From Pyropia haitanensis (lineage: Eukaryota; Rhodophyta; Bangiophyceae; Bangiales; Bangiaceae): a stretch of 64,000 nucleotides of DNA. The position numbers and the translations under genes are program-made. The DNA is taken from the NCBI GenBank assembly GCA_008729055.1, contig SDUX01000004.1:1922001-1986000 (forward strand), read 5' to 3'. This document shows positions 41,599-53,013 of this stretch, one piece after another. The number at the start of each line of letters is the position of its first letter. Within the stretch, counting starts at the first letter, position 1. The notes beneath the pieces were generated by a model. It did not search any database, was not told the DNA's origin, and worked only from the letters and a program-made list of their open reading frames with translations.

Positions 41599-42542
41599 AT
41601 GTCGGACACCAAGTCATGCACCATTCGCACGCGCAAGTTCCTGACCAACCGCCTGCTCTTCCGCAAGCAGTTTGTACGTGGCCGTTACGCTGTCTGAGGC
41701 GGTGGGTGTGGGGGCTCGTGAGGGCGGATGAGTGTGCTGCGCAAAGGCGTCGGTGTTCTTGGACGCATCTCGGAGCATTGGGTGTGGGCGTGCGAGTGGG
41801 CGTCTGGCGGGTTGGGTCGTTGATTCTGGTGGGCCAGCCGCTGGCGACGTCATGGCCATCGATGCGCGTGGGGGTGGCATCTGCCAAGTGTTGCGTGAGC
41901 TTGCTGCGCGATACGCCAGGTTCTGCATCTCGGCGTCGATGTGATGTGCGCAGCGCTGGGTGAGGCGGCACCGTGCTCGTGTTTCGCCGACGGGTACCGC
42001 TGCTGTTTTATTTTCTGGCGTTCTAACCGCCATGGTTTCGGTCCATGCCGTCGTGATCGAGCCGTTCGTGCCACCGTGATGTTTGTTTCTTGTCGCGCGT
42101 TTGCCTCGTGTACTGCGAATTCCTTCGTCCCGGTACACCGCTCTCTGCGCCCGTTCGTCTTGTTCGGGCCTCTCGCACACTATGTACCTACCCCCCCTCT
42201 CTGACTTTCCGTACGCAGATCATTGATGTGCTGCATCCTGGCCGGGGGTCCGTCCCCAAGGCGGAGCTGAAGGATAAGCTGGCAAAGATGTACAAGGTGT
42301 CGGACCCACAGACCATCTTTGTGTTTGGCTTCAGCATCGCCTTTGGTGGCGGCAAGTCGACTGGCTTTGGTGTGATCTACGACTCGCTGGACTACGCGAA
42401 GAAGTTTGAGCCCAAGTACCGACTGGTCCGCCAGGGCCTGGCGACGGCGTCGACGGGCTCCCGCAAGCAGCGGAAGGAGCGCAAGAACAGGATGAAGAAG
42501 ATGCGGGGGAAGGCAAAGGCGAAGGCGGCAGAGAAGAAGTAA
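41599..42542 (+). CDS. RPS24: Ribosomal protein eS24 (2 exons)
   Basis: This is the small-subunit 40S protein eS24. Exon 1 (41599-41673) encodes [20 protein letters not shown], and exon 2 (42219-42542) starts [20 protein letters not shown]. The intron is 545 bases, beginning GTACGTGG and ending GTACGCAG, and falls between codons. Conserved segments follow: [42 protein letters not shown] and the basic tail [17 protein letters not shown]. The product is 132 residues, the usual length. The frame is intact. It converges on the SPT7-like gene. Confidence 0.97.
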
Positions 42543-43067
42543 ACACTGCACTGGGAGGGGGGCCCGGTTTGCTTCTTTATCCCACTTTTTTTTCAACTGC
42601 TGCGGTTGGAGAGCAGCCTGTTCTCTCGCATCGGCTTCTGGCTGTCTGCATGATGGCTGGGTGCGCTCCGCGTCTGCGTGACGCGTGCGGAGCAGTTGTG
42701 CGGATGGGCGGGAACCGTGTGCGTGTATCGCCTGTAGACCGTGATGTCATGCGCCATGGCAGCTTATGGGAGGTGGTCGGTTTGGTGGGCTTGTTGGTTT
42801 GTTTACGGGCCATTTGGGTGATGACTTCATCTCTAGGTCGTTGATCAGTCCGTCACGTACCGCTGGCACTGCTCTCTGGTTGAAGAGAGACGCGGCGCAT
42901 TCCGGCTGGGCTCTTGCCCTCTCCACGCCCTGTCACCTTTGAAGAGATTGGACCAGTTGTCCGAGCACACGCCACGCCACGACAGGTGCACCGACATGCC
43001 ACCGTGCAGGAGCACCCAGCGACGGCCTCGGCCAGGAGGGGGCTCGGACGGACGCCGACACAGCCGC
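42543..43067. other. Tail-to-tail intergenic region
   Basis: This lies between the eS24 stop and the inferred stop of the SPT7-like gene. It contains a T9 tract shortly after eS24 (42584-42593), which may belong to its 3' processing region. No other feature was recognised. Confidence 0.5.
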
Positions 43068-46000
43068 TTAAAAGAGCGCGGTGATTTGGTCCACGCTCCG
43101 CTCCGCGTCCTGGTCCCCCCCGCGGCGTCTGCCCACGACAGCCCGTAATCTACCGCCGACGGCTCGGCGCCGGCGTGGCCAGCCGCCCCGTCCGACTTTT
43201 CCAAGCCGCCCCCATTGGCGGCCACCGGGCCGGGCGCCGTCGGCGGCGCCCCCGCCGCGCCCGCCGCCGACGCCGCGGCGGGGAGGCCGGCGCCGAGGCC
43301 CCCCGCCGCCGGGTTGACGACGCTGGCCAGGGCGGTGAGCGGCACGTCCAGCTCGTCGAGGACGACCGCCGCCGCCGCCGCCACCCCGTCCTCGTCATCG
43401 TCCATATCCACAATGTCCAGCACGCCCGCGGCGCCGGCGGCCGACGCGCCCGCCGCGCCGCCATTGACAATGGACAGGCCGTTGGCGACGCCCGCAAAGT
43501 CCACCCCGTCCATCCCGTCCAGGTCCGCCGCCACGTCCGCATCGAGGCCGCCGCCCGCCGCGGCCGCGTCGATGCCACACGCCGAGCGCGCGTCGCCGCC
43601 GACGGCGCCGCCGCCACCGTCTGCGGCGGTGCCGGGCTCGGCCTTGACCGCCGGCACGGGCGGCGGCGGCGGCGGCGGCGGCTGCAGCGCAAACGGCGCC
43701 AGCGCCCACGCGGCCATGTGCGGCGGCACGGACGCGGCGCCCAGCCCCAGGCGGGAGAGGCACAGCACGTCCACCACGGCGGCTGGGCCAAAAAGGCCAA
43801 ACAGCAGTGCCGCCGGCGAAAAGTCCTCTGCGCCAGCGGCATTGCTGTCGGGCGCGCCCGTGGCGGGAGCCGCACCAGCTTCTTGAGCGGTGCCGTTGGC
43901 GACGCTTTGCGGCAACGCCCCGCCCACAGCACCACCCACACCGCCTGCTGCTGCGCTGGCACGGCCGGGCGTGCCCGCCAGCAGCGCCTCGACGTTGGTG
44001 TCTGCGGGCGGCGGGGCGTCCACCTTGGCGCCCGCGCCCGCCGCCGCCGCCGCCGCCAGCGCCGCCCGCGACGACCGCACGCGGCTCTCCGACACGCGCC
44101 CGCACACAATGCCCAGCCGCATGGCCGAGTCCCGCAGCGTACTCTCCACCCGCGCCGCGCTCGCCGCGCGGTACGTGGCGATCTCGGGCAGCCCGCCGCG
44201 GTTGCCCGACGCGGCGAGCACCCGCTGCGTCACGGACACGACGTCCGACAAGGCGGTGTGCGGGTGCGGCGGCGGCGGCGTGTGCCGCAGCCGCGCCGGC
44301 ACGTGCGCGCCGCGGACGGCGCGGGGCGACAGCAGCGGGTGCTGCAGCGGGTGCACCATCATCGTCGACGGCAGCCGCGACGGCGGCGACTGCGGCACCG
44401 GCGGCGCGGGGAGGGAGGCCGGCGCGGACCGGGCCGCGGCGAGGGAGGTGGCGACGCGCTCAAACAGCGCCGCCGTCGCGTCGGTGAGCGCGTTGAGGGC
44501 CGCCAGCGAGGCGTCCTCAAAGCCCCCGTGGTAGAGCAGCAGCGCCACGACCGAACGCAGCGCCGTGTGCTCCCGGTGGCCGGGCGTGCCGTCGGCGCTC
44601 GGCCCGTCGTCGCCGCGGGAGGGCAGCCAAAACGGGGACGCCCCATCGTCGGCGTCGTCCTCCCCGGCGGCGACCAGGTCAAACGCGTCGGCCGTCGGCT
44701 CCACCGACCGCGCGTAGGCGGATAGGCGTCGGCGCTGCCGCCGCATCCGCGCGATCGAGTCCACGTTGCGGCGAAAGGGGTTGGGCGAGCGGCCCCCCCA
44801 GAGCGGCGTCCAGTCATCATCGTCCGCGTCACCACCGGCGGTGGCGCTGTCACCCCCCCTCCAGCCCGCCGCCTGCGCTTCCCGGACAGCCGCCAGCGAC
44901 GGCGGCGGCGCGACCGCGTTCCACACGTCCCCATACTCGGGAAACACAAACGCGTTGTCGGTCGGCGGCGGCGCCTCGCCGGCGAGGCCGCCGAGTGGCG
45001 GCTCGCGGCTCCAGTCAACGCCGCAGCCGCCGCCCGCCGCGAGCGCGACGCGCGTGCCCGCCTCGGTGCGCCGCCGAAGCGCCCGCCACTGCGGCCGCGC
45101 CGACAGCAGCGCCGCCCGGTGGATGTCCACCGCCAGCCGCCGCCGAAACGCCACGTCCGCCGCCGCCTGCTCCACCGACGTGACCGCCACGGTGTGCGCC
45201 GCGGCGACGGCGGCAGCGCGGCGGTGCCGGCGCTGCCGGCGCACGCCGTGCACCGACGTGGCCAGCGCAGACGCGACCGCCGGGCCCGTCGCGAGGGGCG
45301 GCGCAAAGACGGCGGGCGCGCGGGCCAGGAGCGCGCCCACCCGCGCCACGACCGCGGCGGCCGACGCCAGCCGCCCGTGGCGCACCGACTGGAGGAGGCC
45401 GGCGAGGGCGCCAAGGACGCCCGCAGCGGAAATGGCGACGGCGTGGCTCGCGTCCACCGCGGCGCCGCCATTGGGCGTGCCGCCGTCGGCGGCCTCGGCA
45501 TCTAGGCCACGCGGGGCGGCGGCGGCTGCGGTCGGGTCCACGGGCACAGGCGCAACGGCACTGGCGGCCGCGACCGCGCCGCGCGCCTGCTCGCTCGCCG
45601 ACGCCAGCGCCTGGCGAACGTACGCCGCCAGCACCCGCCGCTCGCCGTGCGGCACGTACGGCAAGGGCGGGGCGGCGGCGCTACTGGGTGGGTGTCCACC
45701 AGGCAACAGCGGTGGCGCAGCGGAACCAGCGGCAGCCGCAGCGGCAGCGGCAGCCGCCGAGGCATCCGCCGCGGCCGCGGCCGCGGCCGCGGGTGGCGGC
45801 GCCGCGTCCCCCCCGTTGGCGACCGCCACGGCCGGCGGCGCCGCGCCACCCCGCCGCGCGTGGTGGCCCACCTCCGCCACCAGCGCCGCCGTCCACGCGG
45901 CGGCCTCGTGCTCCACCGCCGCCGCGTGCGCGGCGGCGACGCTCGCGCCGTCCGACTCGTCCGACGACGACGAGCCACTCTCGTCGGCCGCCGCCGCGTC

Positions 46001-46384
46001 GGCGGCGGTCACTGCCGGCCGGGCCGGCGGCCCCGCGGCCACCGCCGCGGGCGGCACGGTCGCCGCGGCCTTGGCGGGCGACGGCTCATCGTCAGAGCTC
46101 GACTCGGCGGGCCGCGGCGGCGGCCGGCCCGCCGCGGCCGCCCGCCGCGACGCCAAGACCGGCAGCACCTTGGCGCCCGGCCCCGGCTCGTCCTCCCCAG
46201 AATCCGAGCCGACCAGGTGCGCCAGCGCGTCCTTCGCATCGTCCATCCGCTGCTTATTCCGGTCGGCAGAGTCCAGCGGGCTGTCCTCCTCCCCGCCGCC
46301 GCCGCCCTCATCCGAGTCGGCGCCGCAGAGGGAGGTGGGCAGCTTGACGGGCGTCGCCGCGTCGTCTCCGCTCGGGTCGTCACT

Positions 46385-46436
<52 letters not shown>

Positions 46437-47380
46437 GCGGCGGCGGCGGCGGCGGCCGGCGCGGCGGCACCGCCGCCACCCCCGCCGGCGCCAGCCATCG
46501 GCGCGTCGGGCGCCGCCGCCGCCGGCGCGGCCGTCCGCGGCCGCTTGGTCGACGACCCTTCCGCGTCACTGCCGCCCGGCCGGCGGCGGCCGCCGCGGCG
46601 GCGGCCCTTGGCCGCGGCGCCGTCCCCATTGGCCAGCCCCCCGCGCGGCGGGCCGCCGCCAGCCGGCGGCACCGGCGGCAGCAGCCGCGACCGCCGCGCG
46701 CACAGGCGGCAGGCGAGGGCGGCCAGCCGGTCCGGGTCGTCCCAGCGGCGGCACGGCGCGGGGTGCGGGTCCCCCCCCCGCGGGCGGCGGCGGCGGCGGC
46801 ACCGCCGCCGTCGCCGCCGCCGCCGCCGCCGCCGCCGCCATCCCCGGCATCCCCACCATCCGCGCTCGACGAAAAGTCGCTCCCATCCCCACCGTCGCCG
46901 CCGTCGCTCGCGTCGCTGCTGCCGCTGGGGCTCTCCCCCCCGTGCCCAAAGAACCGCTCCGACGAGCCGTCCATCAGCACGTACACTGGCGGCGGCGGCG
47001 GCAGCGACGGCGCCGGCGCGGCGCCGCCGCTGCTGCCTGGCGAGCCGGGCCGCGACGCGACAACGTCGCTCACGTCAATCTCATCGTCCACGTACGGGGA
47101 TGGCCGGTGGGGCGCCGCCGCCTCCACCGACTGGAAGACGTCCGAGACGGGCGGGACGCGCGCGGGGCCCGCCGGTGGCCGGTCGCCGCGGGGCCGGCCG
47201 ACGCCGCCGCCGCCGCCGCCGCCACCGCCGCCGCCAGAGGAGAGCGGGGGAGCACCCCCAGCCGCCGCCGCCGTCGCCGGCGCCGCCACCCCGGCGGCGG
47301 GGTCCCCCCCCCAGGCGGCGAACCCCGCCTGGATGGACCGCAGCGTCAGCTCCCGTTGCAATACGGCGCGCAAGGGGAAG

Positions 47381-47413
<33 letters not shown>

Positions 47414-48128
47414 GACGCCGCCGTGGCCGGCAGGGCGTGCCCCCCCCCAGCGGTGCCGCCCGCCGACGCGCCCGCCGCGGCGGCTGCGGTGGCCGCCGCG
47501 TGGCCGCCGCCGCCGCCAGACGGCGTGGCGGGCGGCGGCGGCGGCAGCGGCGGCGCCTCATCGCCCGAGCCGCCCGAGCTGTCCCCGCCGTCCTCTGCGT
47601 CGGGGTGGGTGTAAAACTCCCGCCACGCCGCCGCGTCCTGCGCCAGTGGACGGAGCGGAAGGGCGGCCACGGGACCGACGACGGGCGCGGCGAGAGGGGT
47701 GGGTGCCGACCAGCACCAAAGAAGGCAAGCAACAGAGCAGCAAAGAGGGGGATGACGACCCGTGAGTACAGCCACTCCAAGCAGGTCCCTACGGCATCGA
47801 AAAAACGGCAGCGGTAGGGACGGGCAGGCCGGCCCATCGGGTTTGACCAGCGCGATGCCAACCCGAAAACAGACAGTGACAGGGTCGACAGTCACCCCCA
47901 CCGCGCTCCTTCCGCCCCCCCCCCCCCACAGCTCACACCCCCTCCACCAGCCCCCCCCCCCCCCCCCCCCCACCAGAGCCCCACCCGAAAACGTACCGCA
48001 AACAGCGCCCGCGCGCGCGCCAGCGCCGGCGGCGGCAGCCGCGCCCAGCCGCCCGCGGCGTCGAGCGCGCGCGCCAGCCGGCGGAGGCGGTCGACAAAGT
48101 CCGCCGCGGGTGGCCCGCCGTCGGCCAT
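43068..48128 (-). CDS. SPT7/SUPT7L-like SAGA subunit with a histone-fold (BTP) domain
   Basis: Exon 1 (48128-47997) encodes MADGGPPAADFVDRLRRLAR and ends at a GTACGT donor. The intron is 359 bases, and exon 2 starts at 47637 (DAAAWREFYTHPD). The key domain is at about 44420-44570: LRSVVALLLYHGGFEDASLA, then ALNALTDATAALFERVA. This is a bromodomain-associated histone fold as in SPT7/STAF65-gamma and TAF3/8. Most of the rest is Ala/Gly/Ser-rich. The frame changes at the C9 run 46771-46779. It changes again at the C7 run 43117-43123, after which DQDAERSVDQITALF and TAA at 43070-43068 give a sensible C-terminus. A TAF-type relative is the main alternative. Confidence 0.55.
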
Positions 48129-48938
48129 GGCCGCCGCCGCCGCCGCGCGGCAGCGTGGGTGGGGGGGGGTTGGGGGGCGGCGGCGGCGGTGGGGGGGGGG
48201 GGGGGGGGGGGGGGGGGGGTGCGGAGTTGGCCGCGACAACTCAACAACAAAAAAAAAAAAAAAACGAAAAAAAAAAAAAAAACCGCGGCGGGGCACGGGT
48301 GGGCGGGCGGGCGGCGACGGCCGACGGCGTTGGGCGGTGAGGGGCTGGGGGGGGAGACGCCGCGGACGCGGGAGGGGGATGACGGTGGGGGGGGGGGGGG
48401 GGCCGCGGCGGCCGGCGCGCCCGCGCGGGAGGCGGGCGGGCGTGTGTGTGTGCGTCGGGCGGGGCGGCCACGCGCGCGGGAGGCCGCGCCCGGGAAACAA
48501 GCCTTGCACGACTTGAACACAGAGTCCCCCACAACAAAAATTCCCAATCCCCCCATCAAGGACTTGCAAGTGTGGCGGTCCCGCCGTGCGCACCCGGTGA
48601 CAGCGGGCGGGTCTGTGCGGGCCCGTGCCGCCGCCCGCGCCACGCGGGCTCGATCGATTCGGTGTTGGATTGCGCGGTGCGTTTTTTTTTTTTTTTCGAG
48701 CACGGGGGCCAAGCCGGCGGCCGCGGCCGCGACGGCGGCCGCCCGGCGTCGGCCGCCGGCCGCGGCCGCCGCCGCTGCGACGGGCGGCCGCGCGCCGCCC
48801 GCCGCGCGCAGCGCCGCCAGCGCGGCACCGCGGTGTGGGTGTGCCCATCGCCGGCCCGCCTGCTGTGCCGAGCCGCGGTCGGCGCGCGCGGTGCCACCAC
48901 CACCGGCGGCCGCCAGCGGGGTGACTGACCCCCCCCAC
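48129..48938. other. Upstream region of the SPT7-like gene with poly(A/T) tracts
   Basis: G-runs at 48180-48219 are followed by A16 and A16 tracts (48250-48281) that are T tracts in the sense of the minus-strand gene. A further T16 tract lies at 48680-48695. These may be promoter-proximal poly(dA:dT) elements. No gene was recognised. Confidence 0.4.
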
Positions 48939-49702
48939 TAAGGTTGTCAGTCGTTAAGAAAAGTCGTTAAACGAAAGTCGTTAAACGATCGTTATAACGA
49001 TCGTTAAATCGTTAAGGTCCAGGGACGAAAACTCGTTAAAGTAGTTAATTCCAGGTGCCTGTGTATTTACACATCGGGCAGTGCATTTCTGGAGGACAGT
49101 GCCACGTGCGCGCTCAGTCCAAGACTTGAGGGTCCGGATTGCTGACTTCGCGCGGCTGCCCTCCGAGCGCTCCTGCGACCAACGAGGCCACTGGCGCAGG
49201 CTGCACCACTACTCTTCCTTGTCGTCGCTTCCGAGCGCCTCTGAGCAGCTACATGGACCTGTGGGCTGCCTTTCGCAAAACTAGCGACCACGTGCTGGAC
49301 GGCGATGGAAAGGCGACCAACTATTGAGTTGCCTTCTGCCGCGCCTGCGAGGCAGCCCACCAACAGTACCTGCGGGACGCGGAGGCGTGCGATGGGGACG
49401 AGGCCGCCCTCTCCAAGCTGCCGGTTGTACCGCCCGCCGCGCCGGTGCACGGCCGCAGAGACAAGATGGTCCCCCACCCGCGGAAGTGTCCGTTCTATCA
49501 GCAGACTGGCGGGAGCTGCGCACCCAGTAGAGTTGGGGTGAGGGACTGCAAGTGACAAACTCGTTTTCGGAGTACAATGTAAGTAGTTAACAAATACGTC
49601 GGTAAGGTGGGTCGTTAAAGTCGTTAAACGACATCGTTAAAGTCGTGAAACGATCGTTAACTCGGTAAGGTTTTTCTTAACGATCGTTAAGTGCCATCCT
49701 TA
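48939..49702. mobile_element. hAT-like relic with CGTTAA-rich foldback ends
   Basis: The element begins TAAGG and ends CCTTA, flanked by identical 7-bp repeats CCCCCAC (48932-48938 and 49703-49709) that look like a target-site duplication. The first 100 and last 140 bases are full of CGTTAA/TTAACG motifs (GTCGTTAAACGA, ACGATCGTTAA), forming imperfect inverted ends. The middle encodes a broken zinc-finger fragment. The superfamily call (hAT) is inferred from target-site length and the BED-like fragment. Confidence 0.6.
49252..49507 (+). pseudogene. BED-like zinc-finger fragment of a hAT transposase, broken by a stop
   Basis: The frame reads MDLWAAFRKTSDHVLDGDG, TGA after the next five residues, then VAFCRACEAAHQQYLRDAEA and RDKMVPHPRKCPFY. 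The W..F pattern followed by C-x2-C and a His-rich stretch resembles the N-terminal BED finger of hAT transposases. No catalytic core follows, so this is a remnant inside a non-autonomous element. Confidence 0.45.
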
Positions 49703-51097
49703 CCCCCACCGCCCCTCCACCCGCCCGTCCCCCCCCACCCCCGCTCCTGCCAACGCGGCTGTTGCGGCGGCGCGACGCCCGCTGTGTCCCCCCCCCCCCC
49801 ACCCCCCCCCCCCTTGCAGACGCTGCCGACGCCCCCCTCCCCCCCCCCCGACCCGACCCGCTGCGAGGTGCGGCCGCCGCCGCCGCCGCCGCCCGCCCGC
49901 CCGCCCGCCCGCCGCGTGCCACCAGACCGTACCGCGACTGCGACGGCGGCGCGGCGGCCGGGCGCGGCCGGCGGCGGCCCGCCGCCGGATCCGCGTGACC
50001 GCCCGCCGGCCGTGGCGGCCGCGTCGCCCACCCGACCCGCGGTCGGCCCCCCCCCCGCCCCCCCCCCCTGGCACCCCCCCCGACGCCACCACCCCCCCGG
50101 CGCCTCCCCACTCTCCGCCCGCCCTCTCCCCCCTGGCGGCCGTGCGTCGTGTCGTCCCGGCGCCTGCGTCTACTCCCCCTCCCCTCCCCCCCCCCCCTCC
50201 TCCGCCCCCCCCCCCTCCCCGTCCCCCCACTCCCTCGCACGCGCCGTGGCGGCGGGCCGCTCACTCCCCTGTCCCGTCGTCTTGCTCCCCCGTACCCCCG
50301 CCCCCCCCCCCCCCCCCCCCCTCCCCCCCACCGACCCGCTACGGTCTCTCTGCCTCCACAGACCATTTGGCCGCCCGCCGCGGCCGGCCGCCCGTCCTCG
50401 CGCCGGCCCTGCTCATCCGCTCCATCCGGTTCGCGGCTGCCGCCGCGGCCCCCCCCCCCCTTCCCCCCGCTTCCCTTGCGGCGCGCCGTTCCCGCGCCGC
50501 CGCGCCGCCGCTTTCCCCCCCCCCGCCCCCCCCCCCCCCCTCCCCGCGTTGGAGCCACGAGCCGCGCCGCGGCGGCATGCCCCGCGCGCCCGCGCGGGCC
50601 GAGCAGACCGCCGCCGCCGCCGTCGCCGCCGCCCCGTCGGCCGCCCGCCCACCCCGCCGCGTGGCCGCCTGCGTCGGCGACGGTGTGGCGGGCGGGTGAG
50701 GGGAGTGGGAAGCGGCGGCGGGGGGGGGGGGGGGGGGGGGGAGAGGGGGGGGGGAGGGTGAGGGGGTGGGAGGTCGGGGGCGCCGAGTGACCGACACGCG
50801 CCTGTGGGTGGGGTCGGTGCGGTCGCGGCCCGTGGCGGTGGGCAGCGGCCGGCGCCGACGTTCTTTTCAGAGCGGCCGCCTCACCCCCGCTGCCGCTCCC
50901 CCTGCCTCTGCGCCCCCCGCGCTGTCGCCGCTCCGCCCCCCTCCCCAACTCTCTCCTCGCTGCGCTGCGCCCTTCGTTTCCCTCCCTCTGCGGATTCGCT
51001 CTCCCCTCCTCTGCTGCTGCTGCTGCCCTGTGTTTCCTGCCCGCTGTTGACGGTCCTCCCGCTCCCCCCTCCGCCGCCCCCCGTCCCCGACACCTCC

Positions 51098-51141
<44 letters not shown>

Positions 51142-51160
51142 GCGGTCGGTGCGGCCGACG
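49703..51160. other. C/T-rich upstream region of the C2H2 gene, with T32 tract
   Basis: The sequence is strongly C-rich with many C-runs. A 32-base T tract at 51102-51133 ends 27 bp before the C2H2 start codon. Reading frames are Pro/Arg-rich by composition, and no gene was recognised. The T tract may be a promoter or 5' UTR element. Confidence 0.5.
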
Positions 51161-52057
51161 ATGGGCGGCCGCCCGCGGACGGCGGGCGCCGGCGGCCTCG
51201 CCGCGGGCGCCGGCGCGGGCGGGGGTGTGACCAAGCCCGCGGGCGTCATTTACAACTGCACGCACCCGGGGTGTGCCAAGACGTTTACGCGGCGGTCCAA
51301 CCTGCGCGCGCACGCGCGCATCCACTCGGGGCTGGAGCCGTACGTGTGCTTGGAGCCGGCGTGCTGTACGTTTGCGTGGTGGGGGGGGGGGGGTTGCTGT
51401 GCTCTCGTTTTTTTCTTTGTGCCGTTGGTGGCAGCAGGACGGGTTGGGGAGGTGGCCGTTTACCGGCCGTGTGTGTGGTGGTGGTGGGGCAATGGCGCGT
51501 CGGTGTCCCGTTGACGCGAGTGCCCAACGCTGACCGCTCTCGTTTCTTGCTGGGCGCGCACCCCCCCCCCCCTCCCCCCCGTTTCCCCTGCTGTTGCCCC
51601 CCTTTTCCCCCCCAACAGACAAGCGCTTCAAGTGGAAGTCGTGCCTCAACTCGCACCAGCGCACCCACCTGCGGCGGCAGTCGGTGGCGATGGCGGCGTG
51701 CCAGAAAGCAGACAAGTCGTGGGTGGTCTATGACGGCTCCGCCGCGGCGGCCGCCGCGCCGTCGCGCCGCGATCGGGCGCGCCCGGCGGCGGGCGCGGCG
51801 GGGTTTGGCGCCGCCGCCGCCGGCGGCGGGCCGGGGGGCGGGGTGGGCAAGCCGCCGCTGGCGCTCCGGCCGCTGCTGCCGCGGCCGCCCAACATGCTGC
51901 CGCCGTCCTCGTCGGGCGGGCTGCCACCACCGCCGCCGCCGCCGCCGCCACCGCCGCCACCACCGCCGCCGCCACCACCGCTGCAGCCGCCGCCGCCGCT
52001 GTCCTCGGTGTTTGGCGGCCCAGACGAGGGCCGCACCACCGACCCGGGGGTCGGCAA

Positions 52058-52096
<39 letters not shown>

Positions 52097-52579
52097 GGCG
52101 GTGGCGTACGACTTGGCCTACCCGCCGGCGGCGGACCTGTCGATGCCGCCGCCCCCGCTGGGCTACGCGGGCGCCACCACCGCGTGCAGTGATGGGGAGG
52201 AGGAGGAGGAGGACGACGGGGGTGACCTGCCGAGCGCGTTTTTGATGGACCACACTGCCGGCGGCGGCCTGTACGCGGTCGGCTCGATGCTGCCGCCAAT
52301 GCCGCCGCCGGGCTACCCGGGCCTCATCGACGCGCCCCCGCCGCAGATGGCGCCGCCGCGGCCACCGCCGGCCGTGGCGGGCGGCGGCGGGGGCGGCTCC
52401 CCCATCATCTCCGACACCCCGTCGTCGTACGCGCCGTCGGGGGCGACGCGGCCGCCGCCGCCGCCGCCGCTGCCGCAGGCCGGCGGCTCCATGTCGCCGG
52501 TCAGCACGGCGACGGCGCCGCCGCAGGCGGCGGCCGCCGCGGCGGCGGGCGCGACGGGGGTGCCCGCCGCGTACGGCTA

Positions 52580-52627
<48 letters not shown>

Positions 52628-52964
52628 CGGCGGCGGCTATGGGGTGGGTGGCCCTGCCGACGGGGCGGCCGCGTATGGGCTGCCGGCTGGGCTGGGCGAC
52701 GGCCCCGCCGGTGACGTTGGCGCCGCCGGCGTGCCCGCGTATTACATGCCCCCCGAGCCGTGGCAGCAGGAGCCGTCTGCGCAGCTGGGTGCCGACGCGT
52801 CGCTGTGGCAGCCGTTTGGGCCGCCGCCGCCGCTACCGCCGCCGCCGGGCGGCAGGCCCGGCCACGGCTCGATGGCGCCGCCCGACGGGTCGCTCCCCCC
52901 GTCTGGAAAGGGCAGGCCAGGCGCGGCTGGGCGCCCGGTCGACGGGCCGCCGCCGCCACCGCCG

Positions 52965-53013
<49 letters not shown>

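Noticed and set aside
49700..50960. Large Pro/Arg-rich frames upstream of the C2H2 gene
   Set aside because: They arise from C-run composition on both strands and carry no motif or stable frame.
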